A stretch of DNA of 64,000 bases from Arthrobacter sp. Soil764 (GCF_001428075.1 NZ_LMSI01000002.1:161927-225926), one strand, 5' to 3'. Counted from the stretch's first letter, positions 6,991 through 15,079 are shown. Numbers and translations are program-made. Notes: generated by a model from the sequence alone, not told the origin.

Positions 6991-8466
6991 TCAGGGCACG
7001 GCGGGGCCGGCCGCGGGAAGACGGACAGCAAACTCGGTCCTGCCCGGCCGGGACACCAGTTCCACGGTGCCGCCGTGGGCCATGACGATGGACTCGACGA
7101 TGGACAGGCCCAGGCCGGACGAGCCCTCGGAGCCGGAGCGGGCGGCGTCAGCCCGGGTGAAGCGCGAAAAGATCCTGCCTTGGAATTCCGCGGGGATGCC
7201 GGGCCCGTCATCGGTGACCGTGACCACCACGCTCCCGTCGGCAGAGCGCATCAACCCTGTGGTCACGGTGGTGCCGGCCGGTGTGTGCTTCCGGGCGTTT
7301 GAGAGCAGGTTGGCCAGCACCTGGTGCAGCTGGGTGGTGTCACCGCGGACCGTCACGGGTTGATGGGGCAGCTGCAGCTGCCAGATGTGTTCAGGGGCCA
7401 TGACCTTTTCGTCGCTGACCGTTTCTATGACCAGCTGGGTAAGGTCCACTTCGGTGGTCTCCGTTGCCTTGCCCTCATCGAGCCTGGCCAGCAGCAGCAG
7501 GTCCTCCACCAGCGCGGTCATGCGCTCCGACTGGCTCTGCACCCGCCCCAGCGACTTTTGCCCGTCCTCGGTGAGGTGTTCGGTCATGCGCATCAGCTCG
7601 GTGTACCCGCGGATGGCGGTCAGCGGCGTTCGAAGCTCGTGGGAGGCGTCGGCAACAAACTGGCGCACCTTCATCTCGCTGCGCTGCCGGGCCTCCAGCG
7701 CGCTGGACACGTTGTCCAGCATCAGGTTCAGGGCGTGGCCCACACTGCCCACCTCAGTGGTGGGGTGCGCTGCGGAGGGTGGCACGCGCACGGCGAGTGC
7801 CACCTCGCCGGCGTCAAGGGGCAGCTTGGAAACCTTGGTGGCGACGTCGGACAGCTGTTCCAAGGGGCGCATGGTCCGGCGGATCAAGGCGGTGCCAACC
7901 AGCCCAATCAGGACCAGCCCGCCCAGCGAGACCAGCACCATGGTGAGCACCAGGGAGCCTTCGGTGGCTTTCTTCGTAGCAAGCGGAAGGCCGGTAATCA
8001 CCACATCGCCATAGGGCGTCCCGGTAGCCATCAGCCGGTAATCGCCGTTGGACAGTTCGCGGTCCACCGGCACGCCATCATGGGGGAGTGCCTGCAGGAT
8101 GGCAACGTCGCGGGAGGTCAGGGAGATGCGGGTGGCGTCGGATGACAGGAAACCGGCGGCGCTGCTGACCTGGCCGTTTATCACGCGTGCGTTCAGCGTG
8201 CCTACACTTTGGCCGCGCGCGTCAAGGGGGTCGGGGCGGCCTGAGGGGTTGCCTTCGGGCGGCCGGCCGCGGGACGCCAACTTCAGCTGCGCATCCAATT
8301 GACTGGTGAGGACCACGTCCATCGAGGCATAGCTGACCACCCCGATGGCGCCCGAGATGGCTACCAGCAGGGCCATGGACAGCAGGATCAGGCGGGTGCG
8401 AAGGTGCCAGGTGGAGGGCTTGAACCAGGACCGGCCGGTGGGCCGAGGGACACCGGAAAGAGGCAC
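6991..8466 (-). CDS. Two-component sensor histidine kinase
   Basis: 491 residues. GTG 8466 has AAAGGA about 7 bases upstream. Transmembrane helix 1 is at about 23-47, an extracytoplasmic sensor region at 50-170, helix 2 at about 171-194, then HAMP. The HisKA box FVADASHELRTPLTAIRGY puts the phospho-accepting His at 276. The ATPase domain has N-box NLLSNARKHTPAGT, DDGPGIP and GSSGLGLSIV. It lies 13 bases downstream of its OmpR-type partner in the same operon. The architecture resembles mycobacterial TrcS/MprB-type kinases, but the signal is not evident. Confidence 0.93.
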   Translation of the reverse strand: MPLSGVPRPTGRSWFKPSTWHLRTRLILLSMALLVAISGAIGVVSYASMDVVLTSQLDAQLKLASRGRPPEGNPSGRPDPLDARGQSVGTLNARVINGQVSSAAGFLSSDATRISLTSRDVAILQALPHDGVPVDRELSNGDYRLMATGTPYGDVVITGLPLATKKATEGSLVLTMVLVSLGGLVLIGLVGTALIRRTMRPLEQLSDVATKVSKLPLDAGEVALAVRVPPSAAHPTTEVGSVGHALNLMLDNVSSALEARQRSEMKVRQFVADASHELRTPLTAIRGYTELMRMTEHLTEDGQKSLGRVQSQSERMTALVEDLLLLARLDEGKATETTEVDLTQLVIETVSDEKVMAPEHIWQLQLPHQPVTVRGDTTQLHQVLANLLSNARKHTPAGTTVTTGLMRSADGSVVVTVTDDGPGIPAEFQGRIFSRFTRADAARSGSEGSSGLGLSIVESIVMAHGGTVELVSRPGRTEFAVRLPAAGPAVP

Positions 8467-8479
8467 GCGTTTCCTTTGG

Positions 8480-9220
8480 CTAGTCTGCAGGCTTGATGAC
8501 GTAGCCCGCCCCGCGCACGGTGTGGATCATCGGCGGATGGCTGGCTTCGATCTTCTTGCGCAGGTAGGAAATGTACAGTTCCACGATGTTCGCCTGGCCG
8601 CCGAAGTCGTAATCCCACACGTGGTCCAGGATCTGGGCCTTGCTGACCACGCGCTTGGGATTTTCCATCAGGTAGCGGAGGAGCTCGAACTGGGTTGCCG
8701 TCAGTTGGATCCCTTCTCCGGCACGGGTAACTTCGCGGGTGTCCACATTGAGCACCAGGTCGCCCACCACCAGCTCGGCGGTATCCATGGCGGCCACCCC
8801 GGAACGCTGCACCAGGCGATGCAGGCGCAGCAGGACTTCCTCCATGCTGAAGGGTTTGGTGACATAGTCGTCCCCGCCCGCGGCCAGTCCCACGATGCGG
8901 TCCTGGACGTCGTCTTTGGCTGTCAGGAAGAGCGCAGGCACCTCCGGCGCAAAGGCGCGGATCCTGCCCAGCAGCTCGACGCCGTCGAACCCTGGCAGCA
9001 TGACGTCCAGCACCAGGACATCCGGATGGAAGTCCTTGGCGAGCTTCACGGCAGCGGGTCCGTCCGCTGCCACGGCCACAGACCAGCCCGCCATGCGCAG
9101 GCCCATGCTCATGAGTTCGGACAGGCTCGGTTCGTCATCCACCACCAGGGCACGGATGGGGGAGCCGTCCGGGTGGGTGAGCTGGGGAAGGTTGTTGGTC
9201 ATGGAGTGCGGGGATGCCAT
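8480..9220 (-). CDS. OmpR/PhoB-family response regulator
   Basis: About 246 residues from ATG 9220, which has GGAGAG 7 bases upstream; an in-frame ATG 14 codons earlier lacks that signal. The receiver has the acidic pair in VVDDEP, the phospho-acceptor Asp in VLVLDVMLPG (about residue 72), the conserved Thr in FLTAKDD and Lys in YVTKPFS. The winged-helix output domain contains LTATQFELLRYLMENPKRVVSK and HTVRGAGYVIKP. It is first in a two-gene operon with the histidine kinase. Its targets are unknown. Confidence 0.95.
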   Translation of the reverse strand: MASPHSMTNNLPQLTHPDGSPIRALVVDDEPSLSELMSMGLRMAGWSVAVAADGPAAVKLAKDFHPDVLVLDVMLPGFDGVELLGRIRAFAPEVPALFLTAKDDVQDRIVGLAAGGDDYVTKPFSMEEVLLRLHRLVQRSGVAAMDTAELVVGDLVLNVDTREVTRAGEGIQLTATQFELLRYLMENPKRVVSKAQILDHVWDYDFGGQANIVELYISYLRKKIEASHPPMIHTVRGAGYVIKPAD

Positions 9221-9446
9221 GGGACAACTCTCCGATCTGTCGGTTTGCCAAGGCTTTGCCAATGCTGTGTTCCAGCTGTGAGCTCCAGCCTAGCCACCTG
9301 AACCAGGGGCAACGGTTGCCTTGCCCAAGCGGCGCCGCGGGTCACAAGTTGGCTCGGACTGCCGTACAGCCCCTGCGCAGCATCGCGGCGGACCCTTGTG
9401 GGACAAGAGCATCACCGCCAGCAGTTTCAACCTCTTGGAGAACGCC

Positions 9447-9716
9447 ATGGATCAGCGAGACCAGGCGCAGGGAATGCGTCAGGGGGCAGAGCGGGACCAC
9501 CCCCGTCCGCTCAGCTTGTCCATCATGACCACGGGAGCCAGCGTTCGCGTGACGGCCCTGAAAGGATTCGGACAGAGCGCACAGCACAATGGTTGCCCCT
9601 GCGACGGGCATCGCACGCCACTGAGGCCCAAAAAATCAGCAGGAGACGGAACGTCGGCTGGACAGGAGAAGTTCCTGTCCGGTCGATTCTATGTCAAACG
9701 GTTGAATTTTGACTGA
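9447..9716 (+). CDS. Possible small protein of unknown function
   Basis: An open frame of 89 codons from ATG 9447, preceded by TTGGAG 6 bases upstream. The product starts MDQRDQAQGMRQGAERDHPR, has one CxC (NGCPCDG) and ends at the AT-rich boundary. No domain is recognised, codon use is not strongly biased to G/C in third positions, and a comparable frame exists on the other strand (9342-9611). Probably spurious, or a decayed gene; listed because it is the best candidate in the gap. Confidence 0.15.
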   Translation: MDQRDQAQGMRQGAERDHPRPLSLSIMTTGASVRVTALKGFGQSAQHNGCPCDGHRTPLRPKKSAGDGTSAGQEKFLSGRFYVKRLNFD

Positions 9717-9868
9717 ATTCGATGAAGTGCGCTTTCGGCGAAGAAAATTCTGGAATAGGTAGGGCCCGGGCATATTCTCCGGATAAGCAGCAAAAAAATT
9801 TCACTCTTCCGAAATAGTGATCTGCAGCACAATTCCGCGTTTCGTCTCACGATGCGGACGATCCGGTC

Positions 9869-9897
9869 CATTGTTACTTGCAAGTTGGCATTGTTAC
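9869..9897 (+). promoter_or_regulatory. Direct repeat CATTGTTAC x2, 20-bp spacing
   Basis: Two identical 9-mers start 20 bases apart (9869-9877, 9889-9897) in the AT-rich stretch upstream of a winged-helix regulator. OmpR/PhoB-type DNA-binding domains usually bind tandem direct repeats one or two helical turns apart, so this is a candidate operator, possibly autoregulatory. Confidence 0.35.
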
Positions 9898-10136
9898 GCT
9901 GCACACTTCCAATGTGAACAAGAACTCAACAGCACCTGCAGCCGCAGAATATTGGCCCAGCACATCAGCTGCTGCCGACATGCGCTGTTGTCGAATGCAC
10001 GCCTGACCTTCCCACCCACCGAAGTTCTTAGGCATTCGCCCCCAAGCCCAGCGTCGGGCGCCCCTCCCCGGTCCGCTGACGGGGAAGCCAGCATTCGAGC
10101 CGCGAATACGGCCATTTCACATTGAGGTAACCACAC

Positions 10137-11003
10137 ATGTCAGTTGCATCCGGATACGTCCACATCTCAGTCCGTAACGCCGCCAAGGCAGGACAGCCCT
10201 CCGGTCTTCGTCCCGGCTTCGGTCCGCGCACGTCGCTCGCTCCCTCCACGTCCGGCAGCAGCTTCCCCGGCCAGGGTTTCGCCCCGCAGGGATACAACCC
10301 CAACTCCTACGGCCAGCTCCGAGCCGTGCACCCCGCAGAGTCCGCACCCGTTACCGCCCCTACCCCTGTGGTGGCAGGTCCAAACGCGGTCCGCCCGGTA
10401 GCCAACGAGAACGTCGCCCGCGGCTTCGTGCTCTACATGGGCATCGACGAGGAGACCGCTGCAGCAGCGGGAACCTCCATCGCCAAGCTCGCACAGGAAA
10501 TCCGTGCCTACGCCCAGTCGCTGGTCTCCGGTGCCGAAAGCTACGCCGCCGTGGCAGTAGCCCCCGCCGGCACCCCCGGCTCCGCGCTCGACGTCGTCCG
10601 TTCCACTTTTGGCGACCCCACCGTCAACTCCCGCCAGCGCACCGAAACCCCGCGCCCCGCCCAGCCCCAGGAACCGCGCCCCTCCGGTGTGCTCATCGAC
10701 CTCGCCCGCCGCGAAGTCCACCTCGACGGCGAATCCCTGAACCTGACCTTCAAGGAGTTCGAGCTCCTCAACTACCTCGTCGAAAACGGCACCCGTACCG
10801 TGGGCCGCGACGAGCTCCTCGAAGGATTGTGGCGCAACGCAGAAGAAGTGCCCAACGAGCGCACCATCGACGTCCACATCCGGCGCCTCCGCTCCAAGCT
10901 GGGCCGCCTCGCCAACACCGTCCGCACCGTCCGCGGCCAGGGCTATCGGTTCTACGAGCACCCGGAAGTTGTTGTCTGGGCCGCTCCGGAGTACTCGATC
11001 TAG
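10137..11003 (+). CDS. Orphan winged-helix (OmpR-type) regulator without receiver
   Basis: 288 residues. Residues 1-90 are low-complexity (Pro, Ser, Ala). Residues about 93-165 form a small domain beginning NVARGFVLYMGIDEETAAAAG, not a CheY-like receiver because no phospho-acceptor pattern is visible. After a Pro-rich linker, residues about 185-275 are a clear OmpR/PhoB effector: LIDLARREVHLDGESLNLTF, EFELLNYLVENGTRTVGRDELL, ERTIDVHIRRLRSKLG, and VRTVRGQGYRFYE. GAGG about 11 bases before the ATG serves as ribosome-binding site. No kinase gene adjoins it, so activity is probably set by abundance or by a ligand or partner of the middle domain. Confidence 0.85.
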   Translation: MSVASGYVHISVRNAAKAGQPSGLRPGFGPRTSLAPSTSGSSFPGQGFAPQGYNPNSYGQLRAVHPAESAPVTAPTPVVAGPNAVRPVANENVARGFVLYMGIDEETAAAAGTSIAKLAQEIRAYAQSLVSGAESYAAVAVAPAGTPGSALDVVRSTFGDPTVNSRQRTETPRPAQPQEPRPSGVLIDLARREVHLDGESLNLTFKEFELLNYLVENGTRTVGRDELLEGLWRNAEEVPNERTIDVHIRRLRSKLGRLANTVRTVRGQGYRFYEHPEVVVWAAPEYSI

Positions 11004-11365
11004 TCTTAGCCTTCGCTCGAAAGCCTGGCCCCTCTCTGGTGGGCGCCTTCGCTTTCGCAAGGCATCCTTTGGCGCCTGCGCTCGTTCCTCACGCAACAAC
11101 GGCGCCTTCAGGACGCCTTGCTACGCTACGGCGCCGCACGTTAGAGGGGCCTTCCAAGCGCGTTGGGGCTCTCCGGGTGCTGTGCCTACGCGGCTGAGGG
11201 GTCCTCGCGTCACTGAGAGCACGCTTTGGAGCTCTGGTTTCGTTCTGAAGCCTGAATTTCCGCCGTATGTGTTGCTGGCGGCGGCTCAAAGCGTGCTTGG
11301 CGTGACGTTCCGCGGCGAAGGAAATCTTCGCTCCCTGGTGCTTTTGCTGGCGCTAGGCTTGGGCC
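11004..11365. other. Intergenic stretch with palindromic element
   Basis: About 360 bases between the winged-helix gene and the histidine phosphatase. No coding frame is convincing. The first half is a nested palindrome (11027-11151). The second half has scattered CGCGT and GCTTGG words without a clear signal. A TAGGCT box at about 11354 could be the -10 element for the phosphatase gene. Confidence 0.5.
11027..11151. repeat. Long nested palindrome with four GGCGCC boxes
   Basis: Outer arms GGCCCCTCT (11027-11035) and AGAGGGGCC (11143-11151) are complementary. Inside them GCAAGGC (11057-11063) pairs with GCCTTGC (11115-11121) and TCCT (11065-11068) with AGGA (11110-11113). GGCGCC occurs at 11042, 11071, 11101 and 11130, so spacing is 29, 30 and 29. 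The 24-base centre (11077-11100) can itself close a TGCG/CGCA stem. The whole can fold into one long imperfect hairpin, as seen in extragenic palindromic elements, miniature transposons or structured RNA. Confidence 0.7.
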
Positions 11366-11893
11366 ATGAGTTCGCACCACGTTCGACGCCTTGTGATCAT
11401 GCGGCACGCCAAGGCCGACTGGCCCGGCGGGGTGGCCGATCATGAGCGGCCACTCGAAGAGCGCGGGCACCGGGAGGCGCCGCTGGCCGGGCGTTGGCTG
11501 CTCAAGCACAACATCGTCCCGGACTTCATTTTGTGCTCCAGCGCCCTGCGAACCCGCCAGACCTGCACCTGGGTCTGCTCTGAACTCGGCGACAAGGCCC
11601 CCACGCCCAAGCTCGAAGACGGACTCTATGCGGCGTCGGCCCTCCGGATGCTCACCGTGGTCAACCATGTTCCGGACACCGTGACCACGCTGATGCTGAT
11701 CGCGCACCTGCCCGGCGTGCAGGACCTGGCCATGCACCTCGCCTCGCGTGATTCCGACCATGACGCCTACATGGACGCCGCCACCCGCTTTCCCACCAAC
11801 GCGCTAACCGTCCTGGAGACGGAGAAACCGTGGGCGGAACTGGACGGCCAGGATGCCCGGATCACGCGGTTTGCGGTGCCCCGGTCCCACTAG
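11366..11893 (+). CDS. SixA-type histidine phosphatase
   Basis: 175 residues of the histidine phosphatase (RHG) superfamily. The catalytic His lies in VIMRHAKADWP (H14). LCSSALRTRQT holds the second conserved Arg, and LIAHLPGVQDLA carries the second catalytic His. SixA proteins remove phosphate from phosphohistidine; in this short actinobacterial branch the substrate is unproven. The last 4 bases overlap the convergent LysR gene (11890-11893). The start is ATG 11366 with no strong ribosome-binding site. Confidence 0.88.
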   Translation: MSSHHVRRLVIMRHAKADWPGGVADHERPLEERGHREAPLAGRWLLKHNIVPDFILCSSALRTRQTCTWVCSELGDKAPTPKLEDGLYAASALRMLTVVNHVPDTVTTLMLIAHLPGVQDLAMHLASRDSDHDAYMDAATRFPTNALTVLETEKPWAELDGQDARITRFAVPRSH

Positions 11894-12828
11894 ACAGGCC
11901 GGCTGCCGTCGGGCCCGCTGGCCCCGGACCCGCTGCCCGCGATCTCCCGCAGAAGTCCCGCCACGTGCCTGATGCCGGGGCTGGCAGTCATGGTCCTGCG
12001 GTGAACGAGTCCCACTTGCCGCGCCTGGACCGGATTAACCACAGGGATGGCGACGACGTCCGGAGGCAGCGCCGGGCGGCCCAGGCGCGGCACGAGCGCT
12101 ACAGCCACCCCCTGCTCAACGAAAGCGATATGAGTCGCGAAATCGGGGTCGTAAACCCTGATGTCCGGAACCCGCCCCAGGTCGGCGAAGATCCGCAGCA
12201 GGGCTTCGTTGCAAATCGCTCCTGCCGGCGTGCTGATCCAGCGCTCGTCCACGAGTTGAGAAGGTTCAACCTCCGGCTGCTGCGCCAGCGGATGGCCGCG
12301 GTGGACCAGGACGTCCGCCACGTCCTCGCACAGCCACTCCAGCGTGAGGTGCTCCGGGATGACCAACGGCACGGAATTCCAGTTGTGCACCAGGCCCAGA
12401 TCGGCTTCGCCGTTGGCAACCCGGGCCACGGCCTCGCGCGGGTCCTCGGCCAGGACGGAAATATCCAGTGCTGCCCCCGATTGCCCCACTTCGGCCAGCA
12501 GGGGGCCCACCAGTCCGCGGCAGGCAGTGGAAAAGGAAACCACCCGCAGGCTGCCGCTGGGTTTGGCGGGGTCGGCCATCAGTGTGGACTCCAGCTCCTC
12601 CAGCTCCGCGAGGATGCGCCGCCCATACGCCGCCAGGGCTAGTCCGCGCTCGGTCAGCAGGACTCCGCGGCCCCGGCGTTCCAGGACGGCGAAGCCGCCC
12701 TCTTTCTCCAGCTTCTTCACCTGTTGGGAGACGGCGGACGGGCTGAACCCCATGGCTTCCGCGGCGGCGATAACGGTGCCGTGCTGCTCAATGGCCGCGA
12801 GCGCCCGTAAGGACCCTATGTCGATCAT
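11890..12828 (-). CDS. LysR-family transcriptional regulator
   Basis: 312 residues from ATG 12828, the start that aligns with the family (MIDIGSLRALAAIEQHGTVIAAAEAMGFSPSAVSQQVKKLE). The N-terminal 60 residues are the helix-turn-helix. The rest is a two-lobed effector domain (LRVVSFSTACRGLVGPLLAEV). It is divergent from an EamA exporter 72 bases away, the usual layout when a LysR protein controls its neighbour. No Shine-Dalgarno sequence precedes the start, and a candidate operator overlaps it, so translation may be leaderless. Confidence 0.92.
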   Translation of the reverse strand: MIDIGSLRALAAIEQHGTVIAAAEAMGFSPSAVSQQVKKLEKEGGFAVLERRGRGVLLTERGLALAAYGRRILAELEELESTLMADPAKPSGSLRVVSFSTACRGLVGPLLAEVGQSGAALDISVLAEDPREAVARVANGEADLGLVHNWNSVPLVIPEHLTLEWLCEDVADVLVHRGHPLAQQPEVEPSQLVDERWISTPAGAICNEALLRIFADLGRVPDIRVYDPDFATHIAFVEQGVAVALVPRLGRPALPPDVVAIPVVNPVQARQVGLVHRRTMTASPGIRHVAGLLREIAGSGSGASGPDGSRPV

Positions 12829-12876
12829 GAAGCAAAGGTACATGATTGAACGCCGAATAAAGCGCTGGTGCTTCAT
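12827..12876. promoter_or_regulatory. Inverted repeat in lysR/eamA divergent promoter
   Basis: ATGAAGCA (12827-12834) and TGCTTCAT (12869-12876) are exact complements separated by 34 bases between the divergent lysR and EamA genes. The left arm overlaps the lysR start codon. LysR proteins often bind two such regions and bend the DNA between them; the assignment is inferred. Confidence 0.35.
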
Positions 12877-12900
12877 TTGCCGCTCTGCCAGAGTAGGAGC

Positions 12901-13905
12901 GTGACCCTCCGCGATTCCCTCCTTGCCGTTCTCGTCGCCCTGCTGTGGGGGCTGAACTTCGTGGCCATCGACATCGGACTCCACGCCGACGGCCAAAACT
13001 TTCCACCCCTGTTGTTCGTTGCGCTGCGCTTCATCCTGGTGGTGGCCCCCTGGATCTTCTTCGTCAGGAAGCCGGACGTGGGCTGGAAGGCCATTGTCGG
13101 CGTCGGCCTTTTCATGAGCGCCGGCCAGTTCGGCCTCCTCTACCTGGCCATGGCGCTCGGCATGCCCGCCGGTCTGGCGTCGCTGGTCCTGCAGGCGCAG
13201 GTGCTGCTGACCGTCCTGCTGGCCGCTGTGTTCCTGAACGAGCGGCCGACCAAGCGCCAGTTGGCGGGCGTTGGGCTGGGTATTGCAGGACTCGCCGTCG
13301 TCGCCGTGGGACGCAGTGCGGTGGCACCGCTCCTGCCCCTGGTCATCGTCCTGGCGGCAGCGCTGTCCTGGGCGGGCGGAAACGTCATCGCCCGGAAGGC
13401 CAAAGCTGCCTCGGGCCTGGGGCTGGTGGTCTGGTCAGGCGCCGTGGTGCCGCTCCCGCTCGCAGCGTTGTCAGTGCTGGTTGACGGGCCGGGGCAGGTG
13501 TGGAATTCGCTGTCCACCATTCAGGGGCCAACCATGCTCAGCGCCCTGTACACCGCTGTTTTCGCCTCACTGGTGGGCTACGGAATCTGGAACCGGCTCC
13601 TGGCCAGCCATCCGTCGTCGGCCGTTGTGCCGTTCACCTTGCTGGTCCCCGTGGTGGGAATGAGCGCTGCCTGGCTGGTCCTCGCGGAGGTGCCGTCGCC
13701 AACCGAACTGGCGGGCGGGCTGCTCCTCCTGGGCGGCGTGGCGACGGCGGTGCTCACCGGGGCAGGAGCGCGGCGTCAGCGGCGGGAGGCGGAGTCGCTG
13801 CCGGGCCTGGAAGCCGGCCTGGCTGAGGGTGAAGAAGCGGACGACGACGGGCGCTTGGCCGCCGGGGATCCGGCGGGCGGGACGCGGGTGACGGAAGCCC
13901 GTTGA
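12901..13905 (+). CDS. EamA-family (DMT) exporter
   Basis: 334 residues from GTG 12901, the first start that gives a membrane-type N-terminus (LRDSLLAVLVALLWGLNFVAIDIG). About ten hydrophobic segments form two EamA repeats; the second begins near PLVIVLAAALSWAGGNVIARKAK. Such proteins export amino acids or small metabolites. The C-terminal 45 residues are hydrophilic and acidic, and this part overlaps a convergent gene by 130 bases. The AGGAG motif ends 1 base before GTG, too close for normal use, so the start is uncertain. The divergent LysR gene is its likely regulator. Confidence 0.85.
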   Translation: MTLRDSLLAVLVALLWGLNFVAIDIGLHADGQNFPPLLFVALRFILVVAPWIFFVRKPDVGWKAIVGVGLFMSAGQFGLLYLAMALGMPAGLASLVLQAQVLLTVLLAAVFLNERPTKRQLAGVGLGIAGLAVVAVGRSAVAPLLPLVIVLAAALSWAGGNVIARKAKAASGLGLVVWSGAVVPLPLAALSVLVDGPGQVWNSLSTIQGPTMLSALYTAVFASLVGYGIWNRLLASHPSSAVVPFTLLVPVVGMSAAWLVLAEVPSPTELAGGLLLLGGVATAVLTGAGARRQRREAESLPGLEAGLAEGEEADDDGRLAAGDPAGGTRVTEAR

Positions 13906-14435
13906 CGGGCGGCGGCTTGGCTGCCCGGGCGCTGGGCGGCAGCGCGCTGGGCGGCAGCGCGCTGGGCGGCAGGGCGCGCCGGCCGCGGACTCCCGCGCCG
14001 TCCGGCGGAAGGCCTGCGGGCCGCCGCGCTCCCTCCCCGTCCCGGCCACAAAGCACCCAGGAAGAGGATCCCGAAGGTTCCGGCCAGCGCACAGGCGGCA
14101 CCAAGGAAATAGTTGTCGGGGTCATGAGTGGGAAGCGGGGTGCCCAGGAACGAGGACTGGCCGTCGAACGCCAGCTCCCATGTGCTGAGGAACGCCAGGG
14201 AAAAGCCGAGGGCAAGGGCAGTCCCGGCGCCTGCCGCCAGCAGGGCAAACCGCCGCCGCCGGACCAGGATCTCGGCAAGCGCGGCGAGGTACGCCAGGAC
14301 GAGGACGCCGAGGAACGCCATGAAGACCGGCTCGGCCAGCGTCATGGCCGTGAGCACCAGCAGCCCTGCAGCGACGATGCCGCAGACCACCGCGAACTTT
14401 CCGCTCTTCCCCGTATGGCGCATGTGCTCCATCAT
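13776..14435 (-). CDS. Small membrane protein with Ala/Arg/Ser-rich tail
   Basis: 219 residues from ATG 14435, which overlaps the TetR stop codon as ATGA. Four hydrophobic stretches are seen: FAVVCGIVAAGLLVLTAM, VFMAFLGVLVLAYLAALAEI, ALLAAGAGTALALGFSLAFL, and LGAACALAGTFGILFLGALW. From about residue 133 the protein becomes an Arg/Ala/Ser/Pro-rich tail containing AAQRA repeats encoded by three 15-bp tandem units. The tail lies antisense to the end of the EamA gene. Function is unknown; as last gene of the YhgE operon it may belong to that exporter. The true end is uncertain because a low-complexity, GC-rich frame can stay open by chance. Confidence 0.6.
   Translation of the reverse strand: MMEHMRHTGKSGKFAVVCGIVAAGLLVLTAMTLAEPVFMAFLGVLVLAYLAALAEILVRRRRFALLAAGAGTALALGFSLAFLSTWELAFDGQSSFLGTPLPTHDPDNYFLGAACALAGTFGILFLGALWPGRGGSAAARRPSAGRRGSPRPARPAAQRAAAQRAAAQRPGSQAAARQRASVTRVPPAGSPAAKRPSSSASSPSARPASRPGSDSASRR
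13929..13973 (+). repeat. 15-bp tandem repeat, three units
   Basis: GCGCTGGGCGGCAGC occurs three times in a row (13929, 13944, 13959), the last unit differing in its final base. It encodes the AAQRA repeat of the minus-strand membrane protein tail and lies just beyond the EamA stop codon. Confidence 0.85.
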
Positions 14436-15079
14436 CCCCGAGAAGCGGGTTCCTTGAGGACGTAGCCGCGCATGATGGCCATGATTGCTGCAACGCTCTG
14501 GTCCCGGGTGCGCTCGGGGTTGTAGGTCTGCCGGTCCAGGCCCACCACAAAGCAGGCACCGAAGATGGCGGTCTCCAGGCTTCCCCTGGACACTGCATCG
14601 TCCACGGGGTAGGCCTTGGCCACCCTTTCCACGGCCTTGCCGATGACTTCCAGGAGCTCGCCGCGCAGGACCGAGAAGGTGCCCTGCCACTCACTGGGAA
14701 TCCGCCAGTTCTCGCTGACCCACAGGCGTGCAAACGACGGGTACTCCGCCATGAAATCCATGGCCTGGCCGATCATCGCTTCCATGGCCAGCAAGGGGTC
14801 ACGGCCGGTGCCTGCGCTGTCCCCGGCCTCGAGCAGCTGCGCCTTGAGGATGTCCACGCCATGCCGCAGCAGCTGCGCGATCAGCTCCGACTTGCTGCCG
14901 AAGTTGTAGTAGACGGTGCCTTTGGAGACTCCGGCCGCCGCAGCGATCTCATCCACCGTGACGCTGGCCGCCCCGCGCTCGCCGATCAGCTCCATGGAGG
15001 CATCGAAGAGTTTCTGGCGGGTGGCGTTGGTGCGGGCGGGCCTGAGGCTTTTGGCCGCGGCGGCGGGTTCGGTGGTCAT
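14432..15079 (-). CDS. TetR-family regulator of the YhgE operon
   Basis: 215 residues. The N-terminal helix-turn-helix reads RQKLFDASMELIGERGAASVTVDEIAAAAGVSKGTVYYNFGSKSEL, typical of TetR. The rest is a helical ligand-binding domain. Start and stop overlap neighbouring genes by 4 bases on each side (ATGA), so it is translated within the operon 17828-13776. The palindrome at 17869-17886 before the first gene is its probable operator, making this an autoregulated efflux-type locus. The ligand is unknown. Confidence 0.92.
   Translation of the reverse strand: MTTEPAAAAKSLRPARTNATRQKLFDASMELIGERGAASVTVDEIAAAAGVSKGTVYYNFGSKSELIAQLLRHGVDILKAQLLEAGDSAGTGRDPLLAMEAMIGQAMDFMAEYPSFARLWVSENWRIPSEWQGTFSVLRGELLEVIGKAVERVAKAYPVDDAVSRGSLETAIFGACFVVGLDRQTYNPERTRDQSVAAIMAIMRGYVLKEPASRG

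Larger units (their letters stand above)
9221..10136. other. Gene-poor stretch before the winged-helix gene
   Basis: Over 900 bases without a convincing gene. Bases 9290-9690 keep high GC with small open frames on both strands, none recognisable. Bases 9690-9960 are clearly AT-richer than the surroundings, with several A/T runs (for example around 9790), as expected of promoter or horizontally acquired DNA. Two copies of CATTGTTAC lie at 9869 and 9889. The long untranslated distance before 10137 suggests a promoter well upstream and a leader of a hundred bases or more. Confidence 0.5.

Noticed and set aside
7324..8145. Plus-strand open frame opposite the histidine kinase
   Set aside because: The kinase motifs on the minus strand are unambiguous and the plus-strand product has no recognisable pattern.
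9342..9611. Minus-strand frame of 89 codons in the gap
   Set aside because: Competes with a plus-strand frame of equal length; neither has a domain, strong start signal or clear coding bias.
11042..11135. GGCGCC boxes at 29-30 bp as a CRISPR array
   Set aside because: The shared unit is only 6 bp, and the intervening bases are complementary to each other, not independent spacers.
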